Positions 36,650 to 47,716 of a stretch of DNA of 64,000 bases are shown here, piece after piece. Both the position numbers and the translations under genes were made by a program. Source of the DNA: Ectorhizobium quercum (lineage in GTDB: Bacteria; Pseudomonadota; Alphaproteobacteria; Rhizobiales; Rhizobiaceae); NCBI RefSeq assembly GCF_026552795.1, contig NZ_JANFPI010000003.1, positions 62,001 to 126,000 on the forward strand, written 5' to 3'. Every line of letters begins with the position of its first letter. Position 1 is the first letter of the stretch. The notes beneath the pieces were generated by a model. That model saw nothing but the letters and a program-made list of their open reading frames with translations, had not been told where the DNA came from and ran no database searches.

Positions 36650-37597
36650 ATGTTCTGGTTCCTGCAGCGAGTAGCCATTTCCCTCGCGCTGCTCTGGGTC
36701 GTCACCAGCCTCGTCTTTCTGTCCATCTACATGGTGCCCGGCGATCCGGCGGAACTTCTGCTTTCCGGCGAGGGCACGACGCCCGATCCCGCCTCCGTGG
36801 CGCAGCTGCGCGCCGAACTCGGCCTCGACCGCCCCGTTCTGGCGCAATATGCCGAGCGCATGGCCGGCCTCGCGCGCTTCGACCTCGGCAACTCGATGAT
36901 CGACGGCTCCCCCGTCGCCTCCGAAATCGCCAGCCGCCTGCCGCGCACGCTGGAGCTGGTCGCCGCCGCCGCGATCCTCAGCCTCATCGCCGGCATTCCG
37001 GCCGGCGTCGTCGCCGCGCTGCGCCAGGGCGGCCGCTTCGACCGCGCCGCGAACTTTCTTGCCGGCTTCTCGCAGGGCATTCCCGTCTTCGTCGCCGGCA
37101 CGCTGATCATTCTCCTCTTCGCGCAGATCTGGAGGCTGGTGCCGGCCGGCGGCTATGCCAATTTCACCGATGCCCCCGGCCGGCACCTGATCCTGCTTTC
37201 CATGCCGGCCGGCGCCATCGCCATCGGCCTTGCCGCCATCGTCTTCCGCATCGCGCGGGCCTCCGTGCTCGACGTGCTGCCGCTCGACTATGTCCGCACC
37301 GCCCGCGCCAAGGGGCTGCCGCAGGGCCGCATCGTCGCCCGCCACATCCTGCGCAATGCGCTGATGCCGGTCATTACCGTCTTCGCGCTCAATCTCGGCG
37401 GCCTGTTCGGCGGCACGGTGCTGGTCGAATACGTGTTCAACTGGCCGGGCCTCTCCGGCATGCTGGTCAGCGCCGTCAACTCGCGCGACTACCCGACCGT
37501 GACCGCCGTCATTCTGGTCATTTCGGCCCTGTTCATCACGCTCAACCTCGTCGTCGACATTCTCTACGGCATCACCGATCCGAGGGTCCGCAAATGA
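36650..37597 (+). CDS. ABC transporter permease, DppB type
   Basis: A 315-residue membrane protein with the DppB opening FWFLQRVAISLALLWVVTSLVFLSIYMVPGDPA, six predicted spans and the inner EAA loop YVRTARAKGLPQGRIVARHILRNALMPV. GGAGGG stands ten bases before the ATG at 36650, which I prefer over 36623. It overlaps the next permease gene by 4 bases. It would pair with that permease to form the channel for the family 5 binding protein. Confidence 0.92.
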   Translation: MFWFLQRVAISLALLWVVTSLVFLSIYMVPGDPAELLLSGEGTTPDPASVAQLRAELGLDRPVLAQYAERMAGLARFDLGNSMIDGSPVASEIASRLPRTLELVAAAAILSLIAGIPAGVVAALRQGGRFDRAANFLAGFSQGIPVFVAGTLIILLFAQIWRLVPAGGYANFTDAPGRHLILLSMPAGAIAIGLAAIVFRIARASVLDVLPLDYVRTARAKGLPQGRIVARHILRNALMPVITVFALNLGGLFGGTVLVEYVFNWPGLSGMLVSAVNSRDYPTVTAVILVISALFITLNLVVDILYGITDPRVRK

Positions 37598-38433
37598 AGC
37601 TCTCGCTCCGCCTCCTCTGGCCGCTGCTGCTCGCCCTCATCGTGCTGGTCTGCCTGCTGGCGCCGGTCCTGCCGTTTGCCGAGCCGCTGAAGATGAACAT
37701 GGGCCAGCGGTTTGCCGCACCGTCGGCCGCCTTCCCGCTCGGCCAGGACGAAATGGGCCGCGACATCCTCTCGCGCCTGGTCTTCGGTGTCCGCATCTCG
37801 CTGTTCATAGCGCTCTCGACCGCTGTCCTGTCCGCCCTCATCGGTACGGCGCTCGGCATCATCGGCGGTTATATGCGGGGTTTCAGCGAAATCCTGACGC
37901 TGAGGGCGATGGATGTCGTCCTGTGCTTCCCGCCGCTGCTGCTCGCCATGCTGGCCGTGACGCTCTACGGTCCCGGCCCGATGACGCTGATCCCGGTGCT
38001 GTCCGTGGTCTTCGTGCCCGGCTTCACCCGCATCGCCTATTCCAGCGTCCTGACCGTGCGGTCGCAGGATTACGTCGAGGCCGTCCGGGCGATGGGCGCG
38101 AGCAACGGCCGCATCATGCTCAGGACCATCCTGCCGAACATCATGGGGCCGCTTCTGGTGCAGGTCAGCTTCGTCACCGCCGCCGCCGTCGTGCTGGAAT
38201 CGGGGCTCTCCTTCCTCGGCCTCGGCGTCGTTCCGCCCTCGCCTTCCCTCGGGCTGATGATCGGAACGGGCCGCGCGGCAATCGCGCATCAGCCCATGCT
38301 GCTCGTCTGGCCGTGCCTGGCGCTCGTGGCGATGATCCTCGTGCTGAACGGCGTCTGCGACCTCCTGCGCGACTGGCTCGACCCGCGCTCGGCGGCGGGG
38401 GCAGCACTTTCGAGAAGCAGCAGCGGCGCATGA
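37594..38433 (+). CDS. ABC transporter permease, DppC type
   Basis: A 279-residue membrane protein with the DppC signature FPLGQDEMGRDILSRLVFGVRISL and the EAA loop YVEAVRAMGASNGRIMLRTILPNIMGPLLVQ, ending with SGLSFLGLGVVPPSPSLG. The start overlaps the DppB-type stop by 4 bases. An alternative ATG start of the next gene lies in its final codon, so all genes of this importer are tightly packed. Confidence 0.93.
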   Translation: MKLSLRLLWPLLLALIVLVCLLAPVLPFAEPLKMNMGQRFAAPSAAFPLGQDEMGRDILSRLVFGVRISLFIALSTAVLSALIGTALGIIGGYMRGFSEILTLRAMDVVLCFPPLLLAMLAVTLYGPGPMTLIPVLSVVFVPGFTRIAYSSVLTVRSQDYVEAVRAMGASNGRIMLRTILPNIMGPLLVQVSFVTAAAVVLESGLSFLGLGVVPPSPSLGLMIGTGRAAIAHQPMLLVWPCLALVAMILVLNGVCDLLRDWLDPRSAAGAALSRSSSGA

Positions 38434-38450
38434 GACAGGAAAGCGAAACG

Positions 38451-40283
<1,833 letters not shown>

Positions 40284-40286
40284 CGC

Positions 40287-41102
40287 TCAGGCTTCCGGCA
40301 CGGGAACGGTGACGAGATTGGCGCCGCGATCGAGGAAGCGCTGGCGCTCCTCCTCGTCCAGCCCGTCATCCGTCAGGATCGTGTCGACCCGCTCCATAGA
40401 CGCCACGCGATAAAGCGCACGGGCGCCGAAACGGCTCGAATCCGCCATCAGCACGGTGGAGGCCGCGGCCTCGATCATGGCGCGCTTCGCCTGCACCAGC
40501 TCCCAGGACGTGTCCGAAACGCATTCGCTGTCGATTGCCTGCGAACACAGGAAGAACCGGTCGCAGCGTATGTCCTTCAGGAAGGAAAGCCCCGGCTCGC
40601 CGAGCAGCGTGAAGGCCCCTGCCCGGCAATGGCCGCCCGGAACGATCAGCCGGATATGGCCCTTGTTCGCCAGCGTACCGGCGACGAAAAGATCGCTGGT
40701 GATCACGGTGAGCGGCAGGGTGAGCCCGGCCACGACCTGCGCGAACTGGTGCAGCGTGGAACCGGTATCGACCAGGATGCTCATCTCCGGTTCGAGAAGT
40801 CCGGCCGCCGCCTCGGCGATGGCGCGCTTTTCCTCCATCGCCGTCTGCCGGGCCTGATCGGTCGTCGGTTCGAATGCCGCCTTTCGCCGCGCCCTGACGG
40901 CACCGCCATGCGTGCGGCGCACCAGACCCTGGCTGTCGAGCTGGTCGAGATCGCGGCGGATGGTGGAGATCGAGGCGCCGACGAGCCGGGCAAGTTCCTG
41001 ATTGCTCGCCGCGACGTTCGCATCGAACCAGTCGAGAATCCGCTGCCGCCGCTCGGCGGGCAGCATGTCCTCGCTGTTCTGGACCTCGGGTTCCTGCTGC
41101 AT
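40287..41102 (-). CDS. DeoR-family transcriptional regulator
   Basis: A 271-residue regulator. The N-terminal DeoR helix-turn-helix (about residues 14-70) reads ERRQRILDWFDANVAASNQELARLVGASISTIRRDLDQL and is followed by the signature RRTHGGAVR. The C-terminal sensor domain has LVDTGSTLHQFA and a SDLFVAGTLAN segment, typical for phosphorylated sugar-like effectors. AGGAGG precedes the ATG at 41102. It lies between the importer operon (convergent) and the RidA operon (same strand) and could regulate either. Confidence 0.9.
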   Translation of the reverse strand: MQQEPEVQNSEDMLPAERRQRILDWFDANVAASNQELARLVGASISTIRRDLDQLDSQGLVRRTHGGAVRARRKAAFEPTTDQARQTAMEEKRAIAEAAAGLLEPEMSILVDTGSTLHQFAQVVAGLTLPLTVITSDLFVAGTLANKGHIRLIVPGGHCRAGAFTLLGEPGLSFLKDIRCDRFFLCSQAIDSECVSDTSWELVQAKRAMIEAAASTVLMADSSRFGARALYRVASMERVDTILTDDGLDEEERQRFLDRGANLVTVPVPEA

Positions 41103-41225
41103 CGCTTCCTCCTGCCGCACGAAAAGCGCTTCACGTCTGCTGCACGATTTTATCGGCCGATCCGGGAAATCCTGCGGCAGCGGCTGTCATGCCATCGCGA
41201 ACGGCCCGTGGCAACGCGGGCAAAC

Positions 41226-41258
41226 GAAAAAGCGGGCGAAAATGCGCTTCGCCCGCTT
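41226..41258 (-). terminator. Rho-independent terminator after the ridA-like gene
   Basis: On the minus strand AAGCGGGCG pairs with CGCCCGCTT around an 11-base loop and is followed by TTTC. It lies just after the stop at 41294 and upstream of the DeoR gene, separating the two transcription units. Confidence 0.82.
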
Positions 41259-41293
41259 CATCTCGCCAGTCGGCGAAAACGCCGGACATTCGA

Positions 41294-41719
41294 TCAGATA
41301 TCGATGCGAACGTATCTGGCCTGCGCCTTGCCGACGCCGCGATGGGCCGTAACCTCGATCTCGACGCGATACTCGCCGGCAAGCGGCGTCGCGGTGATGG
41401 TCGAGGCCGGATCGATGCCGCGGAACTTCTCGCCGAGCACCGCCATCACGGCCTCCCGGTCCTCGGCGCGGGGAATCGCGACGCGCGAACGGACGACATC
41501 TGCAAGTCCCGCCCCGACGGACGCCAGCGCCGCCTCGATGTTGCGGAAACACTGGAGCGTCTGCTCGCGCGGATCGGGCGACATGACGCGCGTCTTGTAA
41601 TCGATGCCGGCGGTGTTGGCGACGAAGATCATGTCGCCGACCATCGTGACGCGGGAATAGCTCACCTTCTCCTCGTAAGGGCTGCCGGTCTTGATCTTGA
41701 CGACCTCGAGTTCACTCAT
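41294..41719 (-). CDS. RidA/YjgF family protein lacking the canonical catalytic Arg
   Basis: A 141-residue protein of the YjgF/YER057c/UK114 family, which forms trimers. It shows YSRVTMVGDMIFVANTAGID, FRNIEAALASVGAGLADVVRSRV and the C-terminal VEIEVTAHRG. In RidA the active-site Arg lies in a PARS-type sequence before the final strand; here the position reads DPASTIT, so the Arg appears replaced. It may therefore belong to a Rid subgroup without proven imine deaminase activity. It is 33 bases downstream of a FAD-dependent oxidase gene, which could be its source of reactive imines. Confidence 0.85.
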   Translation of the reverse strand: MSELEVVKIKTGSPYEEKVSYSRVTMVGDMIFVANTAGIDYKTRVMSPDPREQTLQCFRNIEAALASVGAGLADVVRSRVAIPRAEDREAVMAVLGEKFRGIDPASTITATPLAGEYRVEIEVTAHRGVGKAQARYVRIDI

Positions 41720-41752
41720 ACTGCTTTCCTTTTGCTGGCGGGATCTTAAAAA

Positions 41753-43069
41753 TCAGGCGGTCTTCCGCAGACGGCGGAAGCGGTCCATGCGGAAGGGAGC
41801 GGGATCGACGCACGGGGTCGTACCCGTAATGAGATCGGCCATCAGCGCGCCCGCACCGGGGCCGATGCCGAAACCGTGGCCGGAAAAGCCGGTGGCGAGA
41901 TAGAAGCCGGGCACGGAGCCCACCGGCGCGATGACCGGCACGGCATCCGGCGTGACATCCATCAGCCCGGCCCACATATGCGTCAGCTTCGCCTCCCGGA
42001 ACACCGGGAAGGCCTTGCGCAGATGGTCGATGCCGCCACGCACGAAACGCAGCGACGGATCGGGGTCGAGAATGCGGGTCTGCTCGAAGGGCGTGATCTC
42101 GTCGCTCTTCCAGCTTCGCGGCATCTTCCATTCGCGGACGAACTGACCGCCAATGCGCAGGGTCAGTTCCTTCCAGCTCTTGATCAGGGTCGGCGTGTAA
42201 TCGGCGAAAAGACGGAAACTGTCGGGCGTGACCGGCGCGATATTGGCATTGCGCTGGGCAACGGTGAAGCCGCCGTCCAGCCGGCGCCGGAAGGAGAAGT
42301 TTCCGGCTCCCACGGCCATGTCGGGAACGCCTTGCACCGGCGACACGCGGGCGACGCTGCCCAGAATCTTCAGCACCGGCAGGTCGATTCCCATGTTGCC
42401 GGCAAACAGGCGCGACCAGGCGCCCCCGGCGAGAACGACCGAGGAGCAGCGAATTTCACCGCGTTCGGTGACGACAGCGCTCACCCGGCCCGCCGTGCGC
42501 TCGATGGCGCGGACCGCGCAGCCGGTCAGGATATGCGCGCCCCTGGCGGCGGCCCCGCGCGCAATCGCCGGGGCGGCGAGAAACGGCTCGGCCTTGGCGT
42601 CGCTCGGCGTGTAGAGCGCGGCACGGAAGGGCTTCGCCATGCCGGGAACGAGGGCCTGAAGCGCCTCGCCCGTCACCAGCCGGGAGTCGAGGCCGAGGGG
42701 TGCGGCATGCTTCAGCCAATCCTCGTAGAGGGCGACATCGGCGTCCGTGTCGCACAGATAGGTAATCCCCGTCTGCCTGAAACCGGTCTCGCCGCCAACA
42801 CGCTCGTTCATGCCGTGCCACAGCCGCAGGCTTTCGATGGCCAGCGGCAGTTCCGCCGGGTCGCGTCCCATCTGGCGCACCCAGCCCCAGTTGCGGGCGG
42901 ATTGTTCCGCCCCGATCAGGCCCTTCTCGCACAGCGCGACCCGCACGCCCCGCTCGACGAGCGACAGGGCCGTCGAGACGCCGACGATACCGCCGCCGAT
43001 GACGACGACATCGACCTCGGCCGGCAGATCCTGCGGTGTGACGACCGGATCGGGAAGAATTCTGGACAT
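41753..43069 (-). CDS. FAD-dependent oxidoreductase, DAO family (amino-acid/amine oxidase-like)
   Basis: A 438-residue DAO-family flavoprotein. VVVIGGGIVGVSTALSLVERGVRVALCEK near residue 21 is the dinucleotide fold, and the C-terminal FAD region has MWAGLMDVTPDAVPVIAPVGSVPGFYLATGFSGHGFG. The family oxidises amino acids, N-methylated amino acids or polyamines. CAGGAGAGTGCC precedes the ATG at 43069. It heads a two-gene unit with the RidA-like gene. Two other oxidases of this family occur nearby (44718-46034 and 50967-52286). Confidence 0.9.
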   Translation of the reverse strand: MSRILPDPVVTPQDLPAEVDVVVIGGGIVGVSTALSLVERGVRVALCEKGLIGAEQSARNWGWVRQMGRDPAELPLAIESLRLWHGMNERVGGETGFRQTGITYLCDTDADVALYEDWLKHAAPLGLDSRLVTGEALQALVPGMAKPFRAALYTPSDAKAEPFLAAPAIARGAAARGAHILTGCAVRAIERTAGRVSAVVTERGEIRCSSVVLAGGAWSRLFAGNMGIDLPVLKILGSVARVSPVQGVPDMAVGAGNFSFRRRLDGGFTVAQRNANIAPVTPDSFRLFADYTPTLIKSWKELTLRIGGQFVREWKMPRSWKSDEITPFEQTRILDPDPSLRFVRGGIDHLRKAFPVFREAKLTHMWAGLMDVTPDAVPVIAPVGSVPGFYLATGFSGHGFGIGPGAGALMADLITGTTPCVDPAPFRMDRFRRLRKTA

Positions 43070-43228
43070 GGCACTCTCCTGCGCGAGGGCGGTGGAACTT
43101 CATGAACGTTATTGACGTTTTTTGCGCCTCTATGCGCCGTTTTGCAATATGAAAAATCAGGAAATGGCAGAAATGGAGGCTTTGGCAGCAAAACATGCCA
43201 TATCCGCGCAGGAACGAGCGGATACCAC

Positions 43229-44716
43229 TCAAACGCGCGGCATGTGCCCGTTGCAGGCCGGCAGGTGTCTGCCCTGCTTCAGGACGCGGAACCGGGCGAT
43301 CAGGTCCTCGGCCCGTGCCGGATCGGCAAAGGCTGCGATATCGGCGAAAAGGGCTTGCGCTTCATCGACCGTCATCAAACCTTGGGCCACGGCCGCATCG
43401 CGAACCGAGATTCCCTGCTCGGCCGCGTGTTTCGCGACGGCGGAAGCGGTGGGATAGTCGTAGAGCGCGGCGAGCACCGTCGACAGCGCCAGCGAGCCGG
43501 ACGCATCGGCAAGGCATCGCTCGGCATTCGCGCGAATGCCGGCGACACAGTTCGCGGCAAAGAGCGGAATGGCCCGGGCCATCAGCCGGACGGATTCGCT
43601 GACCGCCTCGAGGATGATCGATTCCCAGACATTGAGATCGAGTTCGCCTTCCGCCGCCCGCGTGACCGTCGCATCGTTGCCGATGACCCGGAAGGCGACC
43701 TGCATCATCATCTCCGGCAAGACCGGATTGACCTTGCCGGGCATGATGGAGGAGCCCGGCTGCACCGCGGGCAATTCGATCTCGCCAAGGCCGGCGCGCG
43801 GACCGGACGACATCAGGCGCAGGTCCGCCGAAAACTTCGACAGCGTCAGTGCAACGCTTTTCAGCCCGGAGGAGACGCGCACCCAGAAATCGGCGTTCTG
43901 AAGCGCATCGAAAAGATTGTCTTCTGCGTGATAGGCCTTGCCGGTGATGGCGGAGAGTTCCTCGAACACCGCGCCCCGGTAATCGGCGGAGGCGCCGAAA
44001 CAGGTTCCGACCGCGGTCGCGCCGAGCGGCAGGCCGAGGCAGGCAGCCTCGAGCGCGACCAGATCCGCGGCCTGACGCTCGAAAGCGGCCCGGTATCCGG
44101 AAAATTGCTGCGCAAGGGTGATCGGCAGCGCATCCTGCAGGCAGGTCCTTGCCAGCTTCACCACATCCGCAAACGCGGCTTCGCGCCCACGCAGCGCCTC
44201 GATCAGTTCGGCCAAGGCGGCGCGAAGCGTCGCAAGCTGGCCACCCACGGCCATCTTCATCGCCGACGGAATCACGTCGTTGGTGGATTGCCCCATGTTC
44301 ACATGGGTATTCGGGTGAACGGGAGCCGGTCCGCGAATGCCGCACAGCAATTCGCTCGCCCGGTTCGCCAGCACCTCGTTGACGTTCATGTTGGCGGCCG
44401 TCCCGCCGCCGCCGTGATAGATGTCGACGGGGAAATCTCCCGCCGGCGGATCGCAGAGATAGTCCGATGCGGCCCAGTCAATGGCCCCGGCAATCGCCGC
44501 GTCGAGACCGCCGGTGCGCCGGTGGGCGCGGGCAGCCGCCTGCTTGATGGTGACGATCGCCGGCACAAACCCCTCGATGCCGGCGATGGTGCGGCCGGAA
44601 ATCGAGAAGTTCTCGACCGCCCTCGCCGTCTGGATGCCGTAGGCGACATCCGCCGGCAGAAGCCGGGCGCCCAGCGCGTCCGTCTCTTCGCGGAAAGGAA
44701 GACCGGGCCCGCCCAT
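43229..44716 (-). CDS. Aspartase/fumarase superfamily lyase, aspartase-like
   Basis: A 495-residue protein aligning along its whole length with aspartate ammonia-lyase. It has FPVDIYHGGGGTAANMNVNEVLAN (T106), the QSTND motif (S144-T145), ARTCLQDA (T191) and the mobile signature loop GSSIMPGKVN (residues 321-330; K328, N330). Catalytic and carboxylate-binding positions are kept. Position 192 is Cys where Bacillus aspartase has an amine-binding His, and the Ser after T106 is Ala. True aspartase or a lyase for a related amine is therefore open. The start is one base from the stop of the upstream oxidase gene. Confidence 0.87.
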   Translation of the reverse strand: MGGPGLPFREETDALGARLLPADVAYGIQTARAVENFSISGRTIAGIEGFVPAIVTIKQAAARAHRRTGGLDAAIAGAIDWAASDYLCDPPAGDFPVDIYHGGGGTAANMNVNEVLANRASELLCGIRGPAPVHPNTHVNMGQSTNDVIPSAMKMAVGGQLATLRAALAELIEALRGREAAFADVVKLARTCLQDALPITLAQQFSGYRAAFERQAADLVALEAACLGLPLGATAVGTCFGASADYRGAVFEELSAITGKAYHAEDNLFDALQNADFWVRVSSGLKSVALTLSKFSADLRLMSSGPRAGLGEIELPAVQPGSSIMPGKVNPVLPEMMMQVAFRVIGNDATVTRAAEGELDLNVWESIILEAVSESVRLMARAIPLFAANCVAGIRANAERCLADASGSLALSTVLAALYDYPTASAVAKHAAEQGISVRDAAVAQGLMTVDEAQALFADIAAFADPARAEDLIARFRVLKQGRHLPACNGHMPRV

Positions 44717-44717
44717 G

Positions 44718-46034
44718 TCAGCGGCCCGGACGGTCGATGAAATCGCGCAGACGATACCAGGTCGTGAAGAACGGCAGGAACCACGGCTTGCCCGAATAGA
44801 AGGGAACGGCAGCGAACCGTTCCCGGTCGAAGGCGGACGGCATGTTCTGCTCGCCGAGGATCTTGCGGGCCGTCTGATAGCCGAGATAGGTCATCAGCGC
44901 GACGCCGTTGCCGTTGCAGCCGACGGCGAAATCCGTGCCGTCGCGTTCGCCCATATGGGCGATCTTGTCGACGGTCATGGCCACGCGCCCGCTCCAGGCG
45001 TGGGTGATCTTCACGCCGGCAAGCTGCGGCCAGATCGTGATCATGCGCGCATAAAGCCGTTTGGCGGCGAGCTTGTCGGGCATGTCGAACACGCCGGGGC
45101 GCGAGCCGAACAGCAGGCGGCTGCCATCCGGCGAAGGGCGCGCGTAGATGAGATCGCGGCGCGTATCGGACACCATGCGGGCCTGCGGAATGAGCTCGGC
45201 CAGAAGGTCCGCCGGCAGGGGCTCGGTGGCGATCTGGTAGCTTTTGACCGGCACCACGCGGCTGGCGAGACCCGGCGTCGCATCGGCGGCGGTGTAGCCG
45301 TTCGTCGCCGCCACGACATGCGCCGCGCGGATTTTGCCGCGCGCCGTCGGCACGATCTTCTCGCCGTTCACGCCGTCCTGCACGATGCCGGCGCGCGCGT
45401 GGGAGCGCAGCATGACGCCCGCCGCCCGCGCCCGGTCGCGCAGGGCCTTGTGATACTTGCCCGGATGCAGGCCGCCATATTCGTCGATGACCATGCCGCC
45501 GCGGTAGTAATCCGAACCGATGACCTCCCGCTGGCCGGCACGATCGAAGAAATGCACGTTCACGCCGGTCTTTTCGGCCAGAAGCGCGCCATGTCGCTTC
45601 AGCGTGTCGAAGTCGCCGGCGGCGTGGGCACCGAAGAAGCGGCCCGTGAGCGCGAGGCCGGCATCCAGATTTTCCGTCCGGACCAGCATCTTCAGATAGT
45701 CGAAGCTCTCGTTGCTCTCTCCGATCAGCCGCGAGAAGAGCTGCGGATCGATGCCCTTGATCGCCCCGCCGACCACCAGCTTCTGGCCGCTCGAAACCAT
45801 GCCGCCGGAACGGGTCGAGCCGCCCTCGCCGATCCGGTCGCCATCGACGACCACGACCGAGCGGCCGGCGCGCGCCAGATGCGTCGCGGCGTTCAGCCCC
45901 GCATAGCCGGAGCCGATGACCACGACGTCGGCCCGCTCGGGCAGCGGATCGAGGTTGGTTTCCGGCTCGGCAGCTTCCCACCAGTAGGGCGCTTCCTTGA
46001 AGTCCCTTGCATAGATATCGTCAAAACGGGGCAT
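44718..46034 (-). CDS. FAD-dependent oxidoreductase, PuuB-like
   Basis: A 438-residue DAO-family enzyme. It begins MPRFDDIYARDFKEAPYWWEAAEPE, a pattern seen in gamma-glutamylputrescine oxidase-like proteins. The FAD motif VVVIGSGYAGLNAATHLARAGRSVVVVDGD follows, then STRSGGMVSSGQ. The C-terminal region has AWSGRVAMTVDKIAHMGERDG and VGCNGNGVALMTYLG. It may oxidise a primary or secondary amine imported by the upstream ABC system. It is 124 bases after the ATPase gene and directly followed by the aspartase-like gene, so the two probably work in one pathway. Confidence 0.88.
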   Translation of the reverse strand: MPRFDDIYARDFKEAPYWWEAAEPETNLDPLPERADVVVIGSGYAGLNAATHLARAGRSVVVVDGDRIGEGGSTRSGGMVSSGQKLVVGGAIKGIDPQLFSRLIGESNESFDYLKMLVRTENLDAGLALTGRFFGAHAAGDFDTLKRHGALLAEKTGVNVHFFDRAGQREVIGSDYYRGGMVIDEYGGLHPGKYHKALRDRARAAGVMLRSHARAGIVQDGVNGEKIVPTARGKIRAAHVVAATNGYTAADATPGLASRVVPVKSYQIATEPLPADLLAELIPQARMVSDTRRDLIYARPSPDGSRLLFGSRPGVFDMPDKLAAKRLYARMITIWPQLAGVKITHAWSGRVAMTVDKIAHMGERDGTDFAVGCNGNGVALMTYLGYQTARKILGEQNMPSAFDRERFAAVPFYSGKPWFLPFFTTWYRLRDFIDRPGR

Positions 46035-46122
46035 GGCACCATCGAGCCTTGCGGCTCACCTTTCTGCAACGGGGGACTGCGGCGCCGCGCAGCGCACGGC
46101 CTGTCCCGGCAAGTCGAATGCG

Positions 46123-46150
46123 CCGGGCCGGGAACGACGCCCCGGCCCGG
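46123..46150 (-). other. Strong hairpin between importer and oxidase genes
   Basis: CCGGGCCGGG (46123-46132) and CCCGGCCCGG (46141-46150) form a perfect 10-bp GC stem. There is no T-run, so it may attenuate or process the transcript between the importer genes and the downstream enzyme genes. Confidence 0.5.
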
Positions 46151-46158
46151 TGGCGCGA

Positions 46159-46905
46159 TCAGAGAACCTGGCCGAGGAATTCGCGGGTGCGCGGATCCTG
46201 CGGATTATCGAACAGTTCGGCAGGCGGGGCGCTTTCGACGATCAGTCCGCGGTCGGTGAAGCAGACACGCTGCGAGACGTCGCGCGCGAACTTCATCTCA
46301 TGGGTCACGAGAATGCAGGTCAGCCCGTCCTCCACCAGTTCGCGGATGGTGAAGAGCACCTCCTTCACCGTTTCCGGGTCAAGCGCCGCCGTCACCTCGT
46401 CGAACAGGATGACTTCCGGCTGCATGGCGAGCGCCCGGGCGATGGCCACGCGCTGCTGCTGGCCACCGGAAAGCTGGCCCGGATAGCTGTCGGCCTTTTC
46501 GGAGAGCCGCACCTTCTTCAGAAGCTTGCGGGCCCGGTCCTCGACCTCGGCCCGGTCATGCCCGAGCACCTGGACGGGCGCCATCATGATGTTCTCGAGC
46601 GCGGTACGGTGCGGAAAGAGATTGTACTGCTGGAACACCATCGCCACCTGGTGGCGCAGCGGCCGCATCTGCTTTTCGGTCTTCAGCTCGTGGACACGGT
46701 GTTCGCCCACGCGGATGAAGCCCTCGTCGATGGGGATCAGCCCGTTGATGCAGCGCAGGATGGTCGATTTTCCCGATCCCGAGGGGCCGATGATGCAGAC
46801 CGCCTCGCCCTTCTGCACGGACAGCGAGATGCCCTTGAGAACCTGGAAGTCGCCGAAGGATTTGCGGATGGTGTCGATCTCGATCAGAGCGTCGGAACGG
46901 TTCAT
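46159..46905 (-). CDS. Polar amino-acid ABC transporter ATP-binding protein
   Basis: A 248-residue ATPase of the GlnQ/HisP family. Walker A is GPSGSGKST, the Q-loop VFQQYNLFPHRTALENI, the signature LSGGQQQRVAIARAL, Walker B VILFDEVTAALDPE and the H-loop VTHEMKFA. A Val replaces the usual Pro in DEPTSALD. The ATG at 46905 has AAAGGAGAC upstream. It overlaps the second permease gene by 4 bases and completes the importer encoded from 49279 downwards. Confidence 0.95.
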   Translation of the reverse strand: MNRSDALIEIDTIRKSFGDFQVLKGISLSVQKGEAVCIIGPSGSGKSTILRCINGLIPIDEGFIRVGEHRVHELKTEKQMRPLRHQVAMVFQQYNLFPHRTALENIMMAPVQVLGHDRAEVEDRARKLLKKVRLSEKADSYPGQLSGGQQQRVAIARALAMQPEVILFDEVTAALDPETVKEVLFTIRELVEDGLTCILVTHEMKFARDVSQRVCFTDRGLIVESAPPAELFDNPQDPRTREFLGQVL

Positions 46906-47714
46906 AGATTGTCTCCTTTGACTGCCCGCTCCAGACGGCGCGCGAAAAGCGCGATGGGATAGCAGTAGGCGAAGAACAGGAAGAGGATGGTGAGGTAGAA
47001 GTAGACGATGACCCGCTCGCTCTCCATCGCAAGCGATGTGTTGAGAATGGTCAGCACGTCCTGGATGCCGGTCACGGTGGCGAGCGCCGTGGCGATCATC
47101 AGCAGCGCGTAGAGGTTCATCCAGCCGGGAATCATCCGGCGCAGCGCCTGCGGCATGATCACATGGCGGTAGATCTGGCCGGTCGTGTAGCCGAGCGACC
47201 GGGCCGCCTCCCACTGGCCGCTGTGGATGGACTGCACCGCGCCGCGGATGACCTCGGAGAAATTCGCCGCGGTCGGCAGGGCGAGCCCGATCACCGCCTT
47301 CACGAAGGGCGGGAAAGGAACGACGAAGCCGAAGATCCGCATCTGGAACGGCAGGATGTAGAGCATCGCGAAGAGCAGCACGAGCCAGGGCGAATTGCGC
47401 AGGAAGTTCATCACCAGGAAGGCGGGCGTGCGCACGATTGCCGACCGGGCGAGCGTCGCCAGGCCCATGAGGGTGCCAAGCGCCGTGGCGAGCGCCATCG
47501 AGGCGATGGAAAGCAGAATATTGAGCGCAAAACCGCCGGTGATCGGCCAGCCCGAGCCTTCGCCGGTCAGAAGCAGCGGCAGGCGGACCAGAACCCGCTG
47601 CCAGTGCGCCGAACCGCCGGCGACCGCATCGACCGCCACCCAGACGGCGACGAGCAGGGCGATGAACAGCAGAACCACCCGTTTCTTGTCTTCATAAGTC
47701 AGCAGGGAACCCAT
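46902..47714 (-). CDS. Polar amino-acid ABC transporter permease, GlnP/GltK type
   Basis: A 270-residue permease with an N-terminal span (VVLLFIALLVAVWVAVDAV), then the HEQRO family core: FLRNSPWLVLLFAMLYILPFQ, the segment FSEVIRGAVQSIHSGQWEAARSLGYT and the EAA-like loop QIYRHVIMPQALRRMIPGWMN. A large extra-membrane loop follows the first span. The ATG at 47714 lies two bases after the stop of the other permease gene, and the pair would form the heterodimeric channel. Confidence 0.92.
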   Translation of the reverse strand: MGSLLTYEDKKRVVLLFIALLVAVWVAVDAVAGGSAHWQRVLVRLPLLLTGEGSGWPITGGFALNILLSIASMALATALGTLMGLATLARSAIVRTPAFLVMNFLRNSPWLVLLFAMLYILPFQMRIFGFVVPFPPFVKAVIGLALPTAANFSEVIRGAVQSIHSGQWEAARSLGYTTGQIYRHVIMPQALRRMIPGWMNLYALLMIATALATVTGIQDVLTILNTSLAMESERVIVYFYLTILFLFFAYCYPIALFARRLERAVKGDNL

Positions 47715-47716
47715 GA

